IMG/VR virus record: IMGVR_UViG_3300042991_000725
Coordinates: 123,632-154,404 of that record
Reading direction: 5' to 3' (one strand)
Length of the DNA: 30,773 nucleotides
DNA from: a virus
Shown piece after piece: positions 7,630 through 15,918 of the stretch (the stretch's first letter is position 1; each line of letters begins with the position of its first letter). Below the pieces are notes generated by a model, which saw only the letters and a program-made list of their open reading frames with translations, was not told the DNA's origin and did no database searches. Position numbers and translations under genes: made by a program.

Positions 7630-8766
7630 ATGGATATTTTGTGGTGTGGCCCAGTTGCAGACTCTTCTGGTTATGGACATGCTTCTAGGCACTATTTGCA
7701 CTGGCTTCATAAAGAATACAAGGATGCCATAAATGTTCGCGTTGTGCAACGTAACTTTTTCAATGGCGAACTCATCCCTATTTCTAAGGATTACCCAGAG
7801 ATAACAGAAATGAGTGTGGCCCAACATGACTCGTATTCGTGTTATATTCAAAACTTGACTCCAAATACATTTGCATTAGATGATATTGCCAAATTTCACA
7901 TAGGGATGACAACTTTTGAAACAGACGGATTGCCACGCAATTGGGTTTCTAATATGCAAATGATGGACGCTATAATAACTTATACAGAATTTAATCGTAC
8001 CACATTTCAATCTTCTGGTGTAACTCGGCCGATTTATGTCGTTCCGCATGGAGTGGATACAGATGTTTTTAAGCCAAATGGCCCGTGTTTCCAAAAAATA
8101 AGGGAAACATTGGCCGGGTCCTATATATTCGGAAGCGTTTTTGACTGGACTGAGAGGAAAAACCCAGAACTGTTGCTTGAGGCATATTTTAAAGCGTTTG
8201 AAGGTAAATCTGACGTGGCCCTTATTCTAAAGTGTTTTTATCAGTTCCCTATAAGTCGGTCTAGAAAAATCATGATGGAAAAAATAGATGCTGTAAAGAG
8301 CAAGATGGGCACGTCAAAGTTGCCTCCTGTCTACATCATTAGCGACGTTCTTTCTGATATGCAAATGCCTATGTTTTATAATTCAATAGATGCATTAGTG
8401 AGCTGTTCGGGGGGGGAGGGGTGGGGTTTGTGTTTTAGCGAAGGTATGGCGTCTGGCCTTCCCGTTATTGCTACGAATTGGTCTGGCAATACAGAATTTA
8501 TGAATTCGGACAATAGTCTTTTGATCGATTGTACAATCAGAAATATTCCAGATAAATTCGTAGCCATACATCCGGATTACTCTGGACAAAAATGGGCATT
8601 CCCAGAATATAACGATCTTGTGGATAAGATGAGATTTTTATATCATAATAGGCAGAAGGGCGCAGAGCTAGGGGCTGTAGCCAGAAAAGACATTGAAGAG
8701 AAATGGACATGGAAACATGCGGTTGATAAGTTATCGTCGATATTAACTTCTATGTTTGGAGAATAA
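7630..8766 (+). CDS. Glycosyltransferase, GT4-like (GT-B fold)
   Basis: A 378-residue GT-B enzyme. The N-terminal domain starts with DILWCGPVADSSGYGHASRH, a glycine-rich acceptor-side loop. The linker has the classic VVPHGVDTDVFKP sequence. The C-terminal nucleotide-sugar domain has a FGSVFDWTERKNPELLLEAY strand/helix and the EX7E signature EGWGLCFSE (E263 and E271) followed by GMASGLPVIAT. The ribosome site is GGGAGG just before the ATG at 7630. A run of eight G falls in the codons just before the EX7E motif. The enzyme adds a sugar to an unknown acceptor, and its stop overlaps the ribosome site of the next gene. Confidence 0.9.
   Translation: MDILWCGPVADSSGYGHASRHYLHWLHKEYKDAINVRVVQRNFFNGELIPISKDYPEITEMSVAQHDSYSCYIQNLTPNTFALDDIAKFHIGMTTFETDGLPRNWVSNMQMMDAIITYTEFNRTTFQSSGVTRPIYVVPHGVDTDVFKPNGPCFQKIRETLAGSYIFGSVFDWTERKNPELLLEAYFKAFEGKSDVALILKCFYQFPISRSRKIMMEKIDAVKSKMGTSKLPPVYIISDVLSDMQMPMFYNSIDALVSCSGGEGWGLCFSEGMASGLPVIATNWSGNTEFMNSDNSLLIDCTIRNIPDKFVAIHPDYSGQKWAFPEYNDLVDKMRFLYHNRQKGAELGAVARKDIEEKWTWKHAVDKLSSILTSMFGE
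8409..8416 (+). repeat. Eight-G homopolymer in the GT4 gene
   Basis: Eight consecutive G encode part of C-S-G-G-E just before the catalytic EX7E motif. G-rich DNA continues after it (GGGG, T, GGGG). Such a tract could slip, but the encoded glycines belong to the conserved family motif, so the run may be fortuitous. Confidence 0.9.
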
Positions 8767-8767
8767 T

Positions 8768-9463
8768 ATGAAAGACTACATGTTTGATAAAGAATATTTT
8801 ACAAATAAAAATATTACATATTATGCCAAATTCAATATGGATTCATATATGGAAGTTTATAAAAGGCTGTTTGGTAGGATTATGACAATGCTGGATTATT
8901 ATAGACGAATCGGATTGGCTGATGGCACCATTAAAATTTTAGATTTAGGAAGTGGTTTAGGATATATGACAAAAGCCTTGGTTGATAACGATTTTGATGC
9001 TTACGGGATAGATATCTCGAACTATGCCAAAGAGAATGTGTGCTATAGTTTGATTAAGCACAAAACTATTGTTGGGGATATTAGGGAAATAGACAAGTAC
9101 TTTGATGACAATTTTTTTGATATAATAATTGGAACGCATGTTTTAGAATATTTTACAGAGCCTGAACTTAATTCTATAATGTCCAAATTAAGTGTTGTGT
9201 GCAAGAATGGAGCTAGGTGTTTGTTCACGATTTTTACAGACACAGACGACAAGGATATAAATAACAAGGTTGGATATATTGACAAATACAGAACGAAAGA
9301 TAAGTCGGTTGTTTTTTGGCGCAATTATTTTTCCAAGACAGATAATACAAACATGGAGCATGTTGGGCACTTAGTTAATGGTGCGGAAGAAATTATTTTT
9401 CAAATCAGTATGCATCGGGTCATTGGTCAAGAAAAAAAAGACTTATATTTGATTGAGGCATAA
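8768..9463 (+). CDS. Class I SAM-dependent methyltransferase
   Basis: The sequence ILDLGSGLGYMTKAL gives a textbook motif I (D59, G61, G63, G65), followed by DAYGIDIS, whose aspartate would bind the SAM ribose, then VGDIREID and FDIIIGTHVLEYF, the motif IV/post-IV region of Methyltransf_11/25-type enzymes. The protein has about 231 residues. The ATG at 8768 is preferred over an in-frame TTG at 8756 because GGAG at 8758-8761 sits seven bases upstream of it. It is the last gene of the glycan cluster and runs straight into the ERCC4 nuclease gene. A sugar or small-molecule substrate is likely from context. Confidence 0.85.
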   Translation: MKDYMFDKEYFTNKNITYYAKFNMDSYMEVYKRLFGRIMTMLDYYRRIGLADGTIKILDLGSGLGYMTKALVDNDFDAYGIDISNYAKENVCYSLIKHKTIVGDIREIDKYFDDNFFDIIIGTHVLEYFTEPELNSIMSKLSVVCKNGARCLFTIFTDTDDKDINNKVGYIDKYRTKDKSVVFWRNYFSKTDNTNMEHVGHLVNGAEEIIFQISMHRVIGQEKKDLYLIEA

Positions 9464-9958
9464 ATGGATAGAGTAATCAGGATAATAAAAGACACCAGAG
9501 AACCTAGCTCATTCACTTTCGCTGGTCTACAAAAAGTAGATGCTGTAGATATTTTGAAATTAGATTTTGGAGATTATACAACGGAGAAGCTTAAGAACCT
9601 TGTGGTCATTGAAAGAAAGGCTAAAGGGGACCTCTTCCATACATTGGGGAGCGACCATGAGAGATTCGCAAAAGAACTTGATAGGGCCAGAGCGGTTGGT
9701 GTAAAGTATTTTTTTATTGTTATAGAGGCGTCTTTGGAAGGTGTGTATGAGGGGAACTGGGTTTTTATAAAAGGCAAAGGCAGGACTATGACGTTCCCTT
9801 ATGGTAGTAGTGCGGTATCCCAGCTCATCAATTATTCACTAAAGGACGGGATGCGCATTATCCCGGTGTATGCTGACAATATAGGCACTTCTAGAAAAAT
9901 CATCCGCGATATTCTGATTAAGGCTGAAGAGATGTTGGAGAAAGGAGTTCTTAAATAA
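9464..9958 (+). CDS. ERCC4-type nuclease
   Basis: The 164-residue protein has the ERCC4/XPF nuclease pattern: IIKDTREP with D10, then LDFGDYTTE (GDY at 36-38), then VVIERKAKGDLFHTL (ERK at 50-52). These form the DxxE...GDxnxERKxxxD metal-dependent active site of the PD-(D/E)XK superfamily. No helix-hairpin-helix region is attached, so it is a stand-alone nuclease domain. It follows the methyltransferase directly, and its TAA overlaps the terminase ATG by one base (TAATG), so the two are translationally coupled. A role in processing branched or concatemeric DNA before packaging is reasonable, as for other phage resolving nucleases, but is inferred. Confidence 0.85.
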   Translation: MDRVIRIIKDTREPSSFTFAGLQKVDAVDILKLDFGDYTTEKLKNLVVIERKAKGDLFHTLGSDHERFAKELDRARAVGVKYFFIVIEASLEGVYEGNWVFIKGKGRTMTFPYGSSAVSQLINYSLKDGMRIIPVYADNIGTSRKIIRDILIKAEEMLEKGVLK

Positions 9959-12900
9959 TGTATTATACGTTTGATACTAAAAACCCATTTTACGATCTTA
10001 TAGTTTCAAAGCTGCCAATTGAAGAGCAGATCGTTCATGTTGCAATGAGAAATCCTGCGTTTGCATGTAAGTACATTTTCAATACTGAGATTTTTGCGTT
10101 CCAGAACCTGATGTTCAAAATTTTTGCAGAAAAACCGTTTCCTTTGCTGGTTGCAAACAGAGGCTATGGCAAATGTGTAACTGGTGATACTAATTTAGTC
10201 ACAAATTCTGGTTTTGTTAAAATATCCGAAATCGTGGGTGATTGTGATGTAATGGTTAAAAAGAAGCATGATAATTTATTGTTACATGGTGAAAACGGAT
10301 ACAAAAAAGTGAAATATTCGTGGAATAATGGAGTGTCTGACACGCTAAAGATTGTTACTAGAAGTGGGTTCCAGATTGAGGGGACATATAACCATCCTGT
10401 TCGTGTCGTTAGGAGTGGTAAATTAGAATGGATTGATTTAAAAGACGTTGTTGTCGGCGACAGACTTCCAATTATAAGGGACGACACTTGGTTTGATGAG
10501 ACCAACAAGCTTACTCAAGATGAAGCCTATTTATTTGGGTTGCTTGTGGGAGATGGTGGATATACTGTTCGTGGCAGCGTTTCTTTTACAAACAAGGATA
10601 CTTTCCTTGTTAGTGAAGCAATGCGCTTATCCAAGAAAGTTTTTGGCAAGAGTTTTGTAGATGTATCCTCTGCACCGTATGGTCACAAATTGTATGGGAC
10701 TGATATTTGGGATAGTTTGTTTAATAAATATGGATTTAATTCTTCTGTGTGTGGCGAAAAAGATTTTCCCACTTCGGTTTTGTCGGCCCCTAAGCGCTCG
10801 ATGATATCGTTTATTCAAGGGCTTTTTGATACGGACGGTTATGTTGGAGTGGCCGAGATTGGTATTACGATGAAGTCGGAAAATATAATACGTAGACTTC
10901 AATATATATTAACATTTTTTGGTATTATCTCCAATGTTAGGATTAGATACAACAAGAAATACGAAACAAGTTATTTTTGTTTATCTATGTTTGGTAAAAA
11001 TGCAAGACTGTTTTTAAGCAAGATAGGATTTAGATTAAAGCGCAAGCAGACTATTGGCGTATTGAGATTGTCTAAAAAAACCAATTCTAACACAGACACA
11101 ATACCTAATAATTTAATTAAAGATGTAGTTTTGAAAATAAGAAATAGGTATGCAGAGATTTGTCGGCACAAAATTAGATCTGCCGGGAATATAAAGGACT
11201 ACGAATGTACTTATGAATTTTTACAAAAAATTTTGAAAACCGCAATATCTTGCAATAAAAATAACGTTTGTAGTGATTCTGAAATAAAGTACATTCAGTC
11301 TATTATGCATAAACATTATTTTTATGATACGGTAAAAAAAATATCTGCTAGTAAAAACAAAACATACGACGTTAATATACCGAAAGACCATTCTTTTAAT
11401 AGTAACGGATTCATATCTCACAACAGCTTTGCTCTTGCCGTACATGCTGTATTAACCGCGCTATTCAATCAGGGATCTAAGACAATACTTGTGGCTAGAA
11501 ATTATAGACAGTGCGTTGACGGCAAGTCTCTATTATTTAGTGACAACGGCATTATTAGAATGAGAGACGTGTCGGTAGGATACGTTGTTGCCGATGGGGA
11601 TAGCGTTAACAAGGTGCGTCATCATTGGGAAGTTGCAGAACAGCAGACGACAACAATTACAACAAACAATGGGTATTTTATTCATGGTGCCGACAATCAC
11701 AAGGTTCTCAAGAATGGTTTTTGGTCTACATTGAGCCATACTGAGGTTGGAGATGCCGTTCAGATATTCTACGGACAGGATTTATTTTCTAAAAAAGACG
11801 TTGATCTGTTACCTATGGGTTTTAATCGCGTATCTGTCCAGGACAAGAGATTGCAGTTACCAAAAAGTGTCGACAAAGATCTTGCATGGATTTTGGGGAA
11901 GATATTCTCTAAGAGGGCGTCGGAGGATAATGGCACTATTCGTTTCAATATTAAAGATGCCACTACGAGAGACAGATATTATAGGAAAGTGTCTAGTATA
12001 TTCAACTACAAGGTTATTCGGGAGTATAAAAAGAAAAGGAGAAGTTTTTACGCCGGAAAGATCATAAACAAAAATATTTGCAATTTCCTTAGAGAGAATG
12101 GTATTGATTTAACTAGGCGAATGTTGCCGTCATGCATATTGATGTCCAAGAAGGAAACTGTTTGTTCTTTCATATCTTCGCTTATTGAAGAGTCGGTTTC
12201 AATTGATAGGTTACGGAAGTCTATAGTTTTTAGGCACTGGTCAAATCCTCTGCTTAAAGATGTCCAGATTGTTTTACTTAATTTTGGGATTATTTCTAAT
12301 AGGGCATATGATCGTATTGAAATCAAGGGTCTTTCAAATATTGCCAATTTTGCCAAAAACTTTACAATAAAAGGTCAAGAGAACAACAACAAGTTAAATA
12401 CAATTTTATCAAAGTCTGATGATAGAGTTGGGCATGACATACTCGTCTTTGATGATAGAATTCGGTTTATATTAACGCACAATAAGGTCAATGTTGATGA
12501 GTGGAGAGGTGAGGCCATCGACGGCTTTATTCCTGTCAAGAAGCTTAAGGATATCGCGGATAAGTATAATTTGTCGAGTGTGTTGGTAGACTATATTTTG
12601 CCAAATTGTTTTTGTGATAAGGTTATTTCTATAGAGAAGTCTCTTGGGATAACTTATGATGTCGAGATTGACGAGTCTTCAAGATATTTCGCCAATGGAT
12701 TTATTAATCACAATTCGCAGCTGGTGTTTGATTATATTACAACCATATACAATAAGTCCGAAATTTTACAGAATATAACGAATAAGCCTCCTACAAAGGC
12801 CACATCTTCTTGTTTATTCACTATTGGAGATTCTTACATAAAGGCTATTCCTCTTGGTGATGGTTCTGGCGTCCGTGGCGAACGTGCTACAAATATCCTT

Positions 12901-14166
12901 GTTGACGAGTATCCGTTTGTTCCAGAAGATGTTTTTCAGACGGTTATCCGTGGTTTTGCTGCAGTTTCTGGCGATCCAGTACAAAGGGTGCGGATGAAAG
13001 CAAGGATTAATGAATATATTAGAAAGGGACTTCCTGTTCCTAAGGAGCTTAGGTTGTCGAGTAACCAGATATTGTTGACCGGAACTGCGTATTATGAGGA
13101 TAACCATTTTACTAAGACTTATTATAAATACAGAAATCTTATTGATAATAAATACTGTGGTTCAGTTGGAGATGTAGACCAAAGTGTTGCCGGAAATGAA
13201 TATGTTGACTACAAGGATTATGCCGTACTTCATTTTGATTATACCATGCTCCCAGATGGTTATATGGAAGAAAAGCAGATTAGCCAAGCCAAGCTTACGA
13301 TGAGTGAGTCTGCATTCGCAATGGAATATATGAGTAAGTTCCAATCAAATTCTCAAGGTTTTTATAAGCATAGTGATGTCCAAAAATGTGAAAGTGCTGG
13401 TACAGACAGATATGTTGTTGAGGTGCGTGGGAATCCTGCGTGCCAGTATGTGCTTGGAATAGATCCATCAAGTGGCGGAGTAGCAGAATTCGGTGTATGT
13501 ATAATGAAAATTACTAATGAATTTAAGCCAGTCGTTTTTGCAAAAGGTATGGAAAAATATACATTTCCTGAAGCATTAGAAGAAATTAAAAGGTTGCTGC
13601 GTATGTTTAATATTGTCAAGATATGCATGGACTCCCAAGGTGGAGGTTTTACTGTAAGGGATTTGCTTAGAGATTCAAGGATTATGGGCAGTTATCCTTT
13701 GATATTTGAATCTGCATCTGAAAACAAAACTGCGACTGGAAGATATATATTAGAGTTGGTCAATCCAACATCTGCTTGGAACCTTAAGGCTAACCAGGAT
13801 ATGCAATCAGACCTTCATCATAGAAGGGTCTTATTTCCAGCATATGGTTATGTATCTAATGATCCAACTGAAATTAGAGAAGCCGAAGACGCTGAAGACG
13901 AAATGCGCAAAATGAGGATGCAGTTAGAGAGTATAGAGCTTTCGATGACAAAAAACGGCTTTTCTCATTTCGATGTTCCGTCTAGAAAAATATCGGAGGG
14001 TGATGCAAAAAGGATTATTAGAATGAGGAAAGACTTATTTTCGGCGTTGCTTTTGGCTAATTATGCTGCTAATCAGATGTTAACAACTCCTTTAACTCAA
14101 TCTATATATAGCAATCCAGACAATTTTGGTGGTTGGGCTTCAGAATTTACTGGTCGAAATGGGTAA
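9958..14166 (+). CDS. terL: Terminase large subunit with two inteins
   Basis: The packaging motor ATPase/nuclease. The 1402-residue precursor contains two in-frame inteins (residues 73-489 and 519-919). Removing them gives an extein protein of about 584 residues, a normal TerL size. Walker A, NRGYGK-S, is rebuilt only after the first intein leaves. The second intein leaves at RNYRQ-SQLVFDYI. Walker B is ILVDEY (D983, E984). The nuclease domain has LGIDPSSGG (D1169), KICMDSQGGG (D1225) and KDLFSALLLANYA (D1359), a plausible metal triad. A conserved LLTGTAYY stretch fits motif III. No small terminase subunit is visible upstream. Portal follows after about 50 bases. Confidence 0.95.
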   Translation: MYYTFDTKNPFYDLIVSKLPIEEQIVHVAMRNPAFACKYIFNTEIFAFQNLMFKIFAEKPFPLLVANRGYGKCVTGDTNLVTNSGFVKISEIVGDCDVMVKKKHDNLLLHGENGYKKVKYSWNNGVSDTLKIVTRSGFQIEGTYNHPVRVVRSGKLEWIDLKDVVVGDRLPIIRDDTWFDETNKLTQDEAYLFGLLVGDGGYTVRGSVSFTNKDTFLVSEAMRLSKKVFGKSFVDVSSAPYGHKLYGTDIWDSLFNKYGFNSSVCGEKDFPTSVLSAPKRSMISFIQGLFDTDGYVGVAEIGITMKSENIIRRLQYILTFFGIISNVRIRYNKKYETSYFCLSMFGKNARLFLSKIGFRLKRKQTIGVLRLSKKTNSNTDTIPNNLIKDVVLKIRNRYAEICRHKIRSAGNIKDYECTYEFLQKILKTAISCNKNNVCSDSEIKYIQSIMHKHYFYDTVKKISASKNKTYDVNIPKDHSFNSNGFISHNSFALAVHAVLTALFNQGSKTILVARNYRQCVDGKSLLFSDNGIIRMRDVSVGYVVADGDSVNKVRHHWEVAEQQTTTITTNNGYFIHGADNHKVLKNGFWSTLSHTEVGDAVQIFYGQDLFSKKDVDLLPMGFNRVSVQDKRLQLPKSVDKDLAWILGKIFSKRASEDNGTIRFNIKDATTRDRYYRKVSSIFNYKVIREYKKKRRSFYAGKIINKNICNFLRENGIDLTRRMLPSCILMSKKETVCSFISSLIEESVSIDRLRKSIVFRHWSNPLLKDVQIVLLNFGIISNRAYDRIEIKGLSNIANFAKNFTIKGQENNNKLNTILSKSDDRVGHDILVFDDRIRFILTHNKVNVDEWRGEAIDGFIPVKKLKDIADKYNLSSVLVDYILPNCFCDKVISIEKSLGITYDVEIDESSRYFANGFINHNSQLVFDYITTIYNKSEILQNITNKPPTKATSSCLFTIGDSYIKAIPLGDGSGVRGERATNILVDEYPFVPEDVFQTVIRGFAAVSGDPVQRVRMKARINEYIRKGLPVPKELRLSSNQILLTGTAYYEDNHFTKTYYKYRNLIDNKYCGSVGDVDQSVAGNEYVDYKDYAVLHFDYTMLPDGYMEEKQISQAKLTMSESAFAMEYMSKFQSNSQGFYKHSDVQKCESAGTDRYVVEVRGNPACQYVLGIDPSSGGVAEFGVCIMKITNEFKPVVFAKGMEKYTFPEALEEIKRLLRMFNIVKICMDSQGGGFTVRDLLRDSRIMGSYPLIFESASENKTATGRYILELVNPTSAWNLKANQDMQSDLHHRRVLFPAYGYVSNDPTEIREAEDAEDEMRKMRMQLESIELSMTKNGFSHFDVPSRKISEGDAKRIIRMRKDLFSALLLANYAANQMLTTPLTQSIYSNPDNFGGWASEFTGRNG
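10174..11424 (+). mobile_element. Intein 1 in Walker A, with intact-looking LAGLIDADG endonuclease
   Basis: 417 residues inserted between K72 and S490 of the Walker A motif. It starts with C73 in CVTGDTNLVTNSGF (block A) and has GTYNHPV with H146 (block B). It ends YDVNIPKDHSFNSNGFISHN followed by Ser, the block F/G and +1 residue of a standard cis-splicing intein. Between the splicing blocks are two LAGLIDADG motifs, FGLLVGDGG (D199) and QGLFDTDG (D293), with the acidic residues expected for cleavage. It therefore looks like a bifunctional, potentially mobile intein. Insertion in the P-loop means unspliced terminase cannot hydrolyse ATP. Confidence 0.95.
11512..12714 (+). mobile_element. Intein 2 after Walker A, with degenerate endonuclease
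   Basis: 401 residues inserted between Q518 and S920, only 29 extein residues after intein 1. It begins with C519 (CVDGKSLLFSDNG) and ends YDVEIDESSRYFANGFINHN before Ser, so the termini are intact. Block B reads GADNHKVL (H581 kept, the usual Thr replaced by Ala). The two regions where LAGLIDADG helices belong read LAWILGKIFSKRAS and FISSLIEESVSID: the GDG/DxDG acidic-glycine ends are lost. The endonuclease is probably inactive while splicing may persist. It seems an older insertion than intein 1. Confidence 0.9.
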
Positions 14167-14215
14167 ATTTATGGTGTATATATAATTAGGCAATTTTTCT
14201 TGGAGAATCCATTAA

Positions 14216-15910
14216 ATGGCAGAAGATAAAGTTGGTGGCATTACCGCTGTCTCCAAAGATACATTCTCACAATTTGACTATGCCATGGCCTCAAGGGCTG
14301 GGAAAACCAAGGCGAATTTAGAACGAGATACCCATACCAATGGCATTAATGATGGCGAATATACGCTAGCATATAAAAATGTCGATTCGTATCATGAATC
14401 AATGATACAGTCGTCATCCGAGTATTATGCCAAGGTTTCGTTGCTTAAGAATATTGTCGATATGCTTGGAGATTTTGCTTCTGAAGAGATTGTAATTACC
14501 CATAAGAATAAAACAGTCGACGATTTTTATAAACAGTGGGCCAAGAAGGTCCGCCTTCAGTCTCGTATAAACACATTCATGACAGAGTTTTATAAGAGCG
14601 GCAACGTGTTTGTTTGGAGAGTTAATGGCAAGCTTAGTCGAGTGGCAAACAGGGGCAACTCTGATATAGAAATACCTGTAGCGTATCGAGCTATTAATCC
14701 ACGAGCTATAAAAATAGAGGGGGATGAGTTTTTAGGCACTCGTAGATTTTTCTTGACAAACACGACATCTGCTGCCCCATCTACTATCAACGATGTTTCA
14801 GACAACGAATTTGGCAAAGATCGCGGCGTTAATAACAAATCTAGCAATGGTATCGAACTTGATGCAGATAGAATTTTTTCTATGCAATATAAGAAAAGTG
14901 ATTGGAATAAATGGGCTCAGCCTCTCATTTATGCTACTCTTGCAGACATTGATTTTAAATTGAAGTTACGTGAGATGGACAAGGCTGCAATGGATTCCAT
15001 TATTAATGTTATTACGTTGTTTAAAATAGGATCAGATGAATATCCGCCAACTCGTGCTTTATTTGAAAAGTTAGCCAGCATAGTCGAATCTAGTAATCCT
15101 TCGATGAATTTGTTGTGGGATAATAATCTTACAGTTGAGCAGAAACATCTTCCTGTTGATGAGATTCTTGGCAAGGAAAAATATGACCAAATAGACAATG
15201 ATATTTTGGCCGGTATTGGTGTTCCTAAAATCCTAATCAATGGTGATGGTGCAAATTTTGCCAACTCTTTTTTACAGGTTAAAACCACTGCTGAAAAAAT
15301 TAAGCTTGGCCAAGAATTTTCGATAGAGTTTGTCGAGAGAGAAACAGCTTATTTGGCCGATATGCTTGGATTCAGGACATATCCAGAGGTATCTATTGAG
15401 TCTTCGTCGTTGCGCGATGAGATTCAGGAGAAGAAGACCATTATCAGTGCTGTTGACCGTAGGCTTATCAGTAGAGAGACCGGAGTGCGTAAGCTTGGCG
15501 AGAATCCGAACATCGAGTTTGAGAAGATTAAGAATGAAGCTAAGCTTGAGGAATCTGGAGAATTACCAGCGTATATGTCTCCGTTCACTGGCAAAGACAT
15601 GAGCGGAGGCGAAGGGAAGCCACAAAATCCAACTGGGCCGAATGAGAAAGACAGAATCGTCCCCCCAAAGGGATTGGGCCTTGGGGTCGAAGGCGATGTT
15701 GACGATGACCAGCCTCTTGAAATTGATACTGAAATTCCGGACAATCAAACAGAGGCTCCTGCCAAACTTGATCGTTGTGTCGTCGATGTCAAAAGCAAAG
15801 AGATAGAGCGTTATAAAAAGCGTTACGGCAAAGATCCTGACAAAAAAGCTATGAAAAAAATAGAGCGTAAGGCGTGGGCGATTTGTCAATCCAGCATTAA
15901 TGGTAAATAG
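14216..15910 (+). CDS. Portal protein
   Basis: A 564-residue protein directly after terminase and before the prohead protease, the usual portal position. The sequence fits the large-phage portal type. An early SSSEYYAKVSLLKNIVDML segment is followed by FYKQWAKKV, FMTEFYKSGNVFVWRV and YRAINPRAIKI, resembling the wing and stem lead-in. A long alpha-helical part includes DQIDNDILAGIGVPKILING and KIKLGQEFSIEFVERETAYLAD in separate segments, typical of the portal clip and crown helices. The C-terminus is charged and proline-rich, then ends in a basic CVVDVKSKEIERYKKRYG tail. Twelve copies would form the DNA entry ring that docks the terminase. The start is supported by TTGGAG upstream. Confidence 0.85.
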   Translation: MAEDKVGGITAVSKDTFSQFDYAMASRAGKTKANLERDTHTNGINDGEYTLAYKNVDSYHESMIQSSSEYYAKVSLLKNIVDMLGDFASEEIVITHKNKTVDDFYKQWAKKVRLQSRINTFMTEFYKSGNVFVWRVNGKLSRVANRGNSDIEIPVAYRAINPRAIKIEGDEFLGTRRFFLTNTTSAAPSTINDVSDNEFGKDRGVNNKSSNGIELDADRIFSMQYKKSDWNKWAQPLIYATLADIDFKLKLREMDKAAMDSIINVITLFKIGSDEYPPTRALFEKLASIVESSNPSMNLLWDNNLTVEQKHLPVDEILGKEKYDQIDNDILAGIGVPKILINGDGANFANSFLQVKTTAEKIKLGQEFSIEFVERETAYLADMLGFRTYPEVSIESSSLRDEIQEKKTIISAVDRRLISRETGVRKLGENPNIEFEKIKNEAKLEESGELPAYMSPFTGKDMSGGEGKPQNPTGPNEKDRIVPPKGLGLGVEGDVDDDQPLEIDTEIPDNQTEAPAKLDRCVVDVKSKEIERYKKRYGKDPDKKAMKKIERKAWAICQSSINGK

Positions 15911-15918
15911 AGGGAGTT

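Noticed and set aside
10174-12714. Group I introns in the terminase gene
   Set aside because: Both inserts keep the reading frame and have intein termini (Cys start, His-Asn end followed by Ser), so they are inteins.
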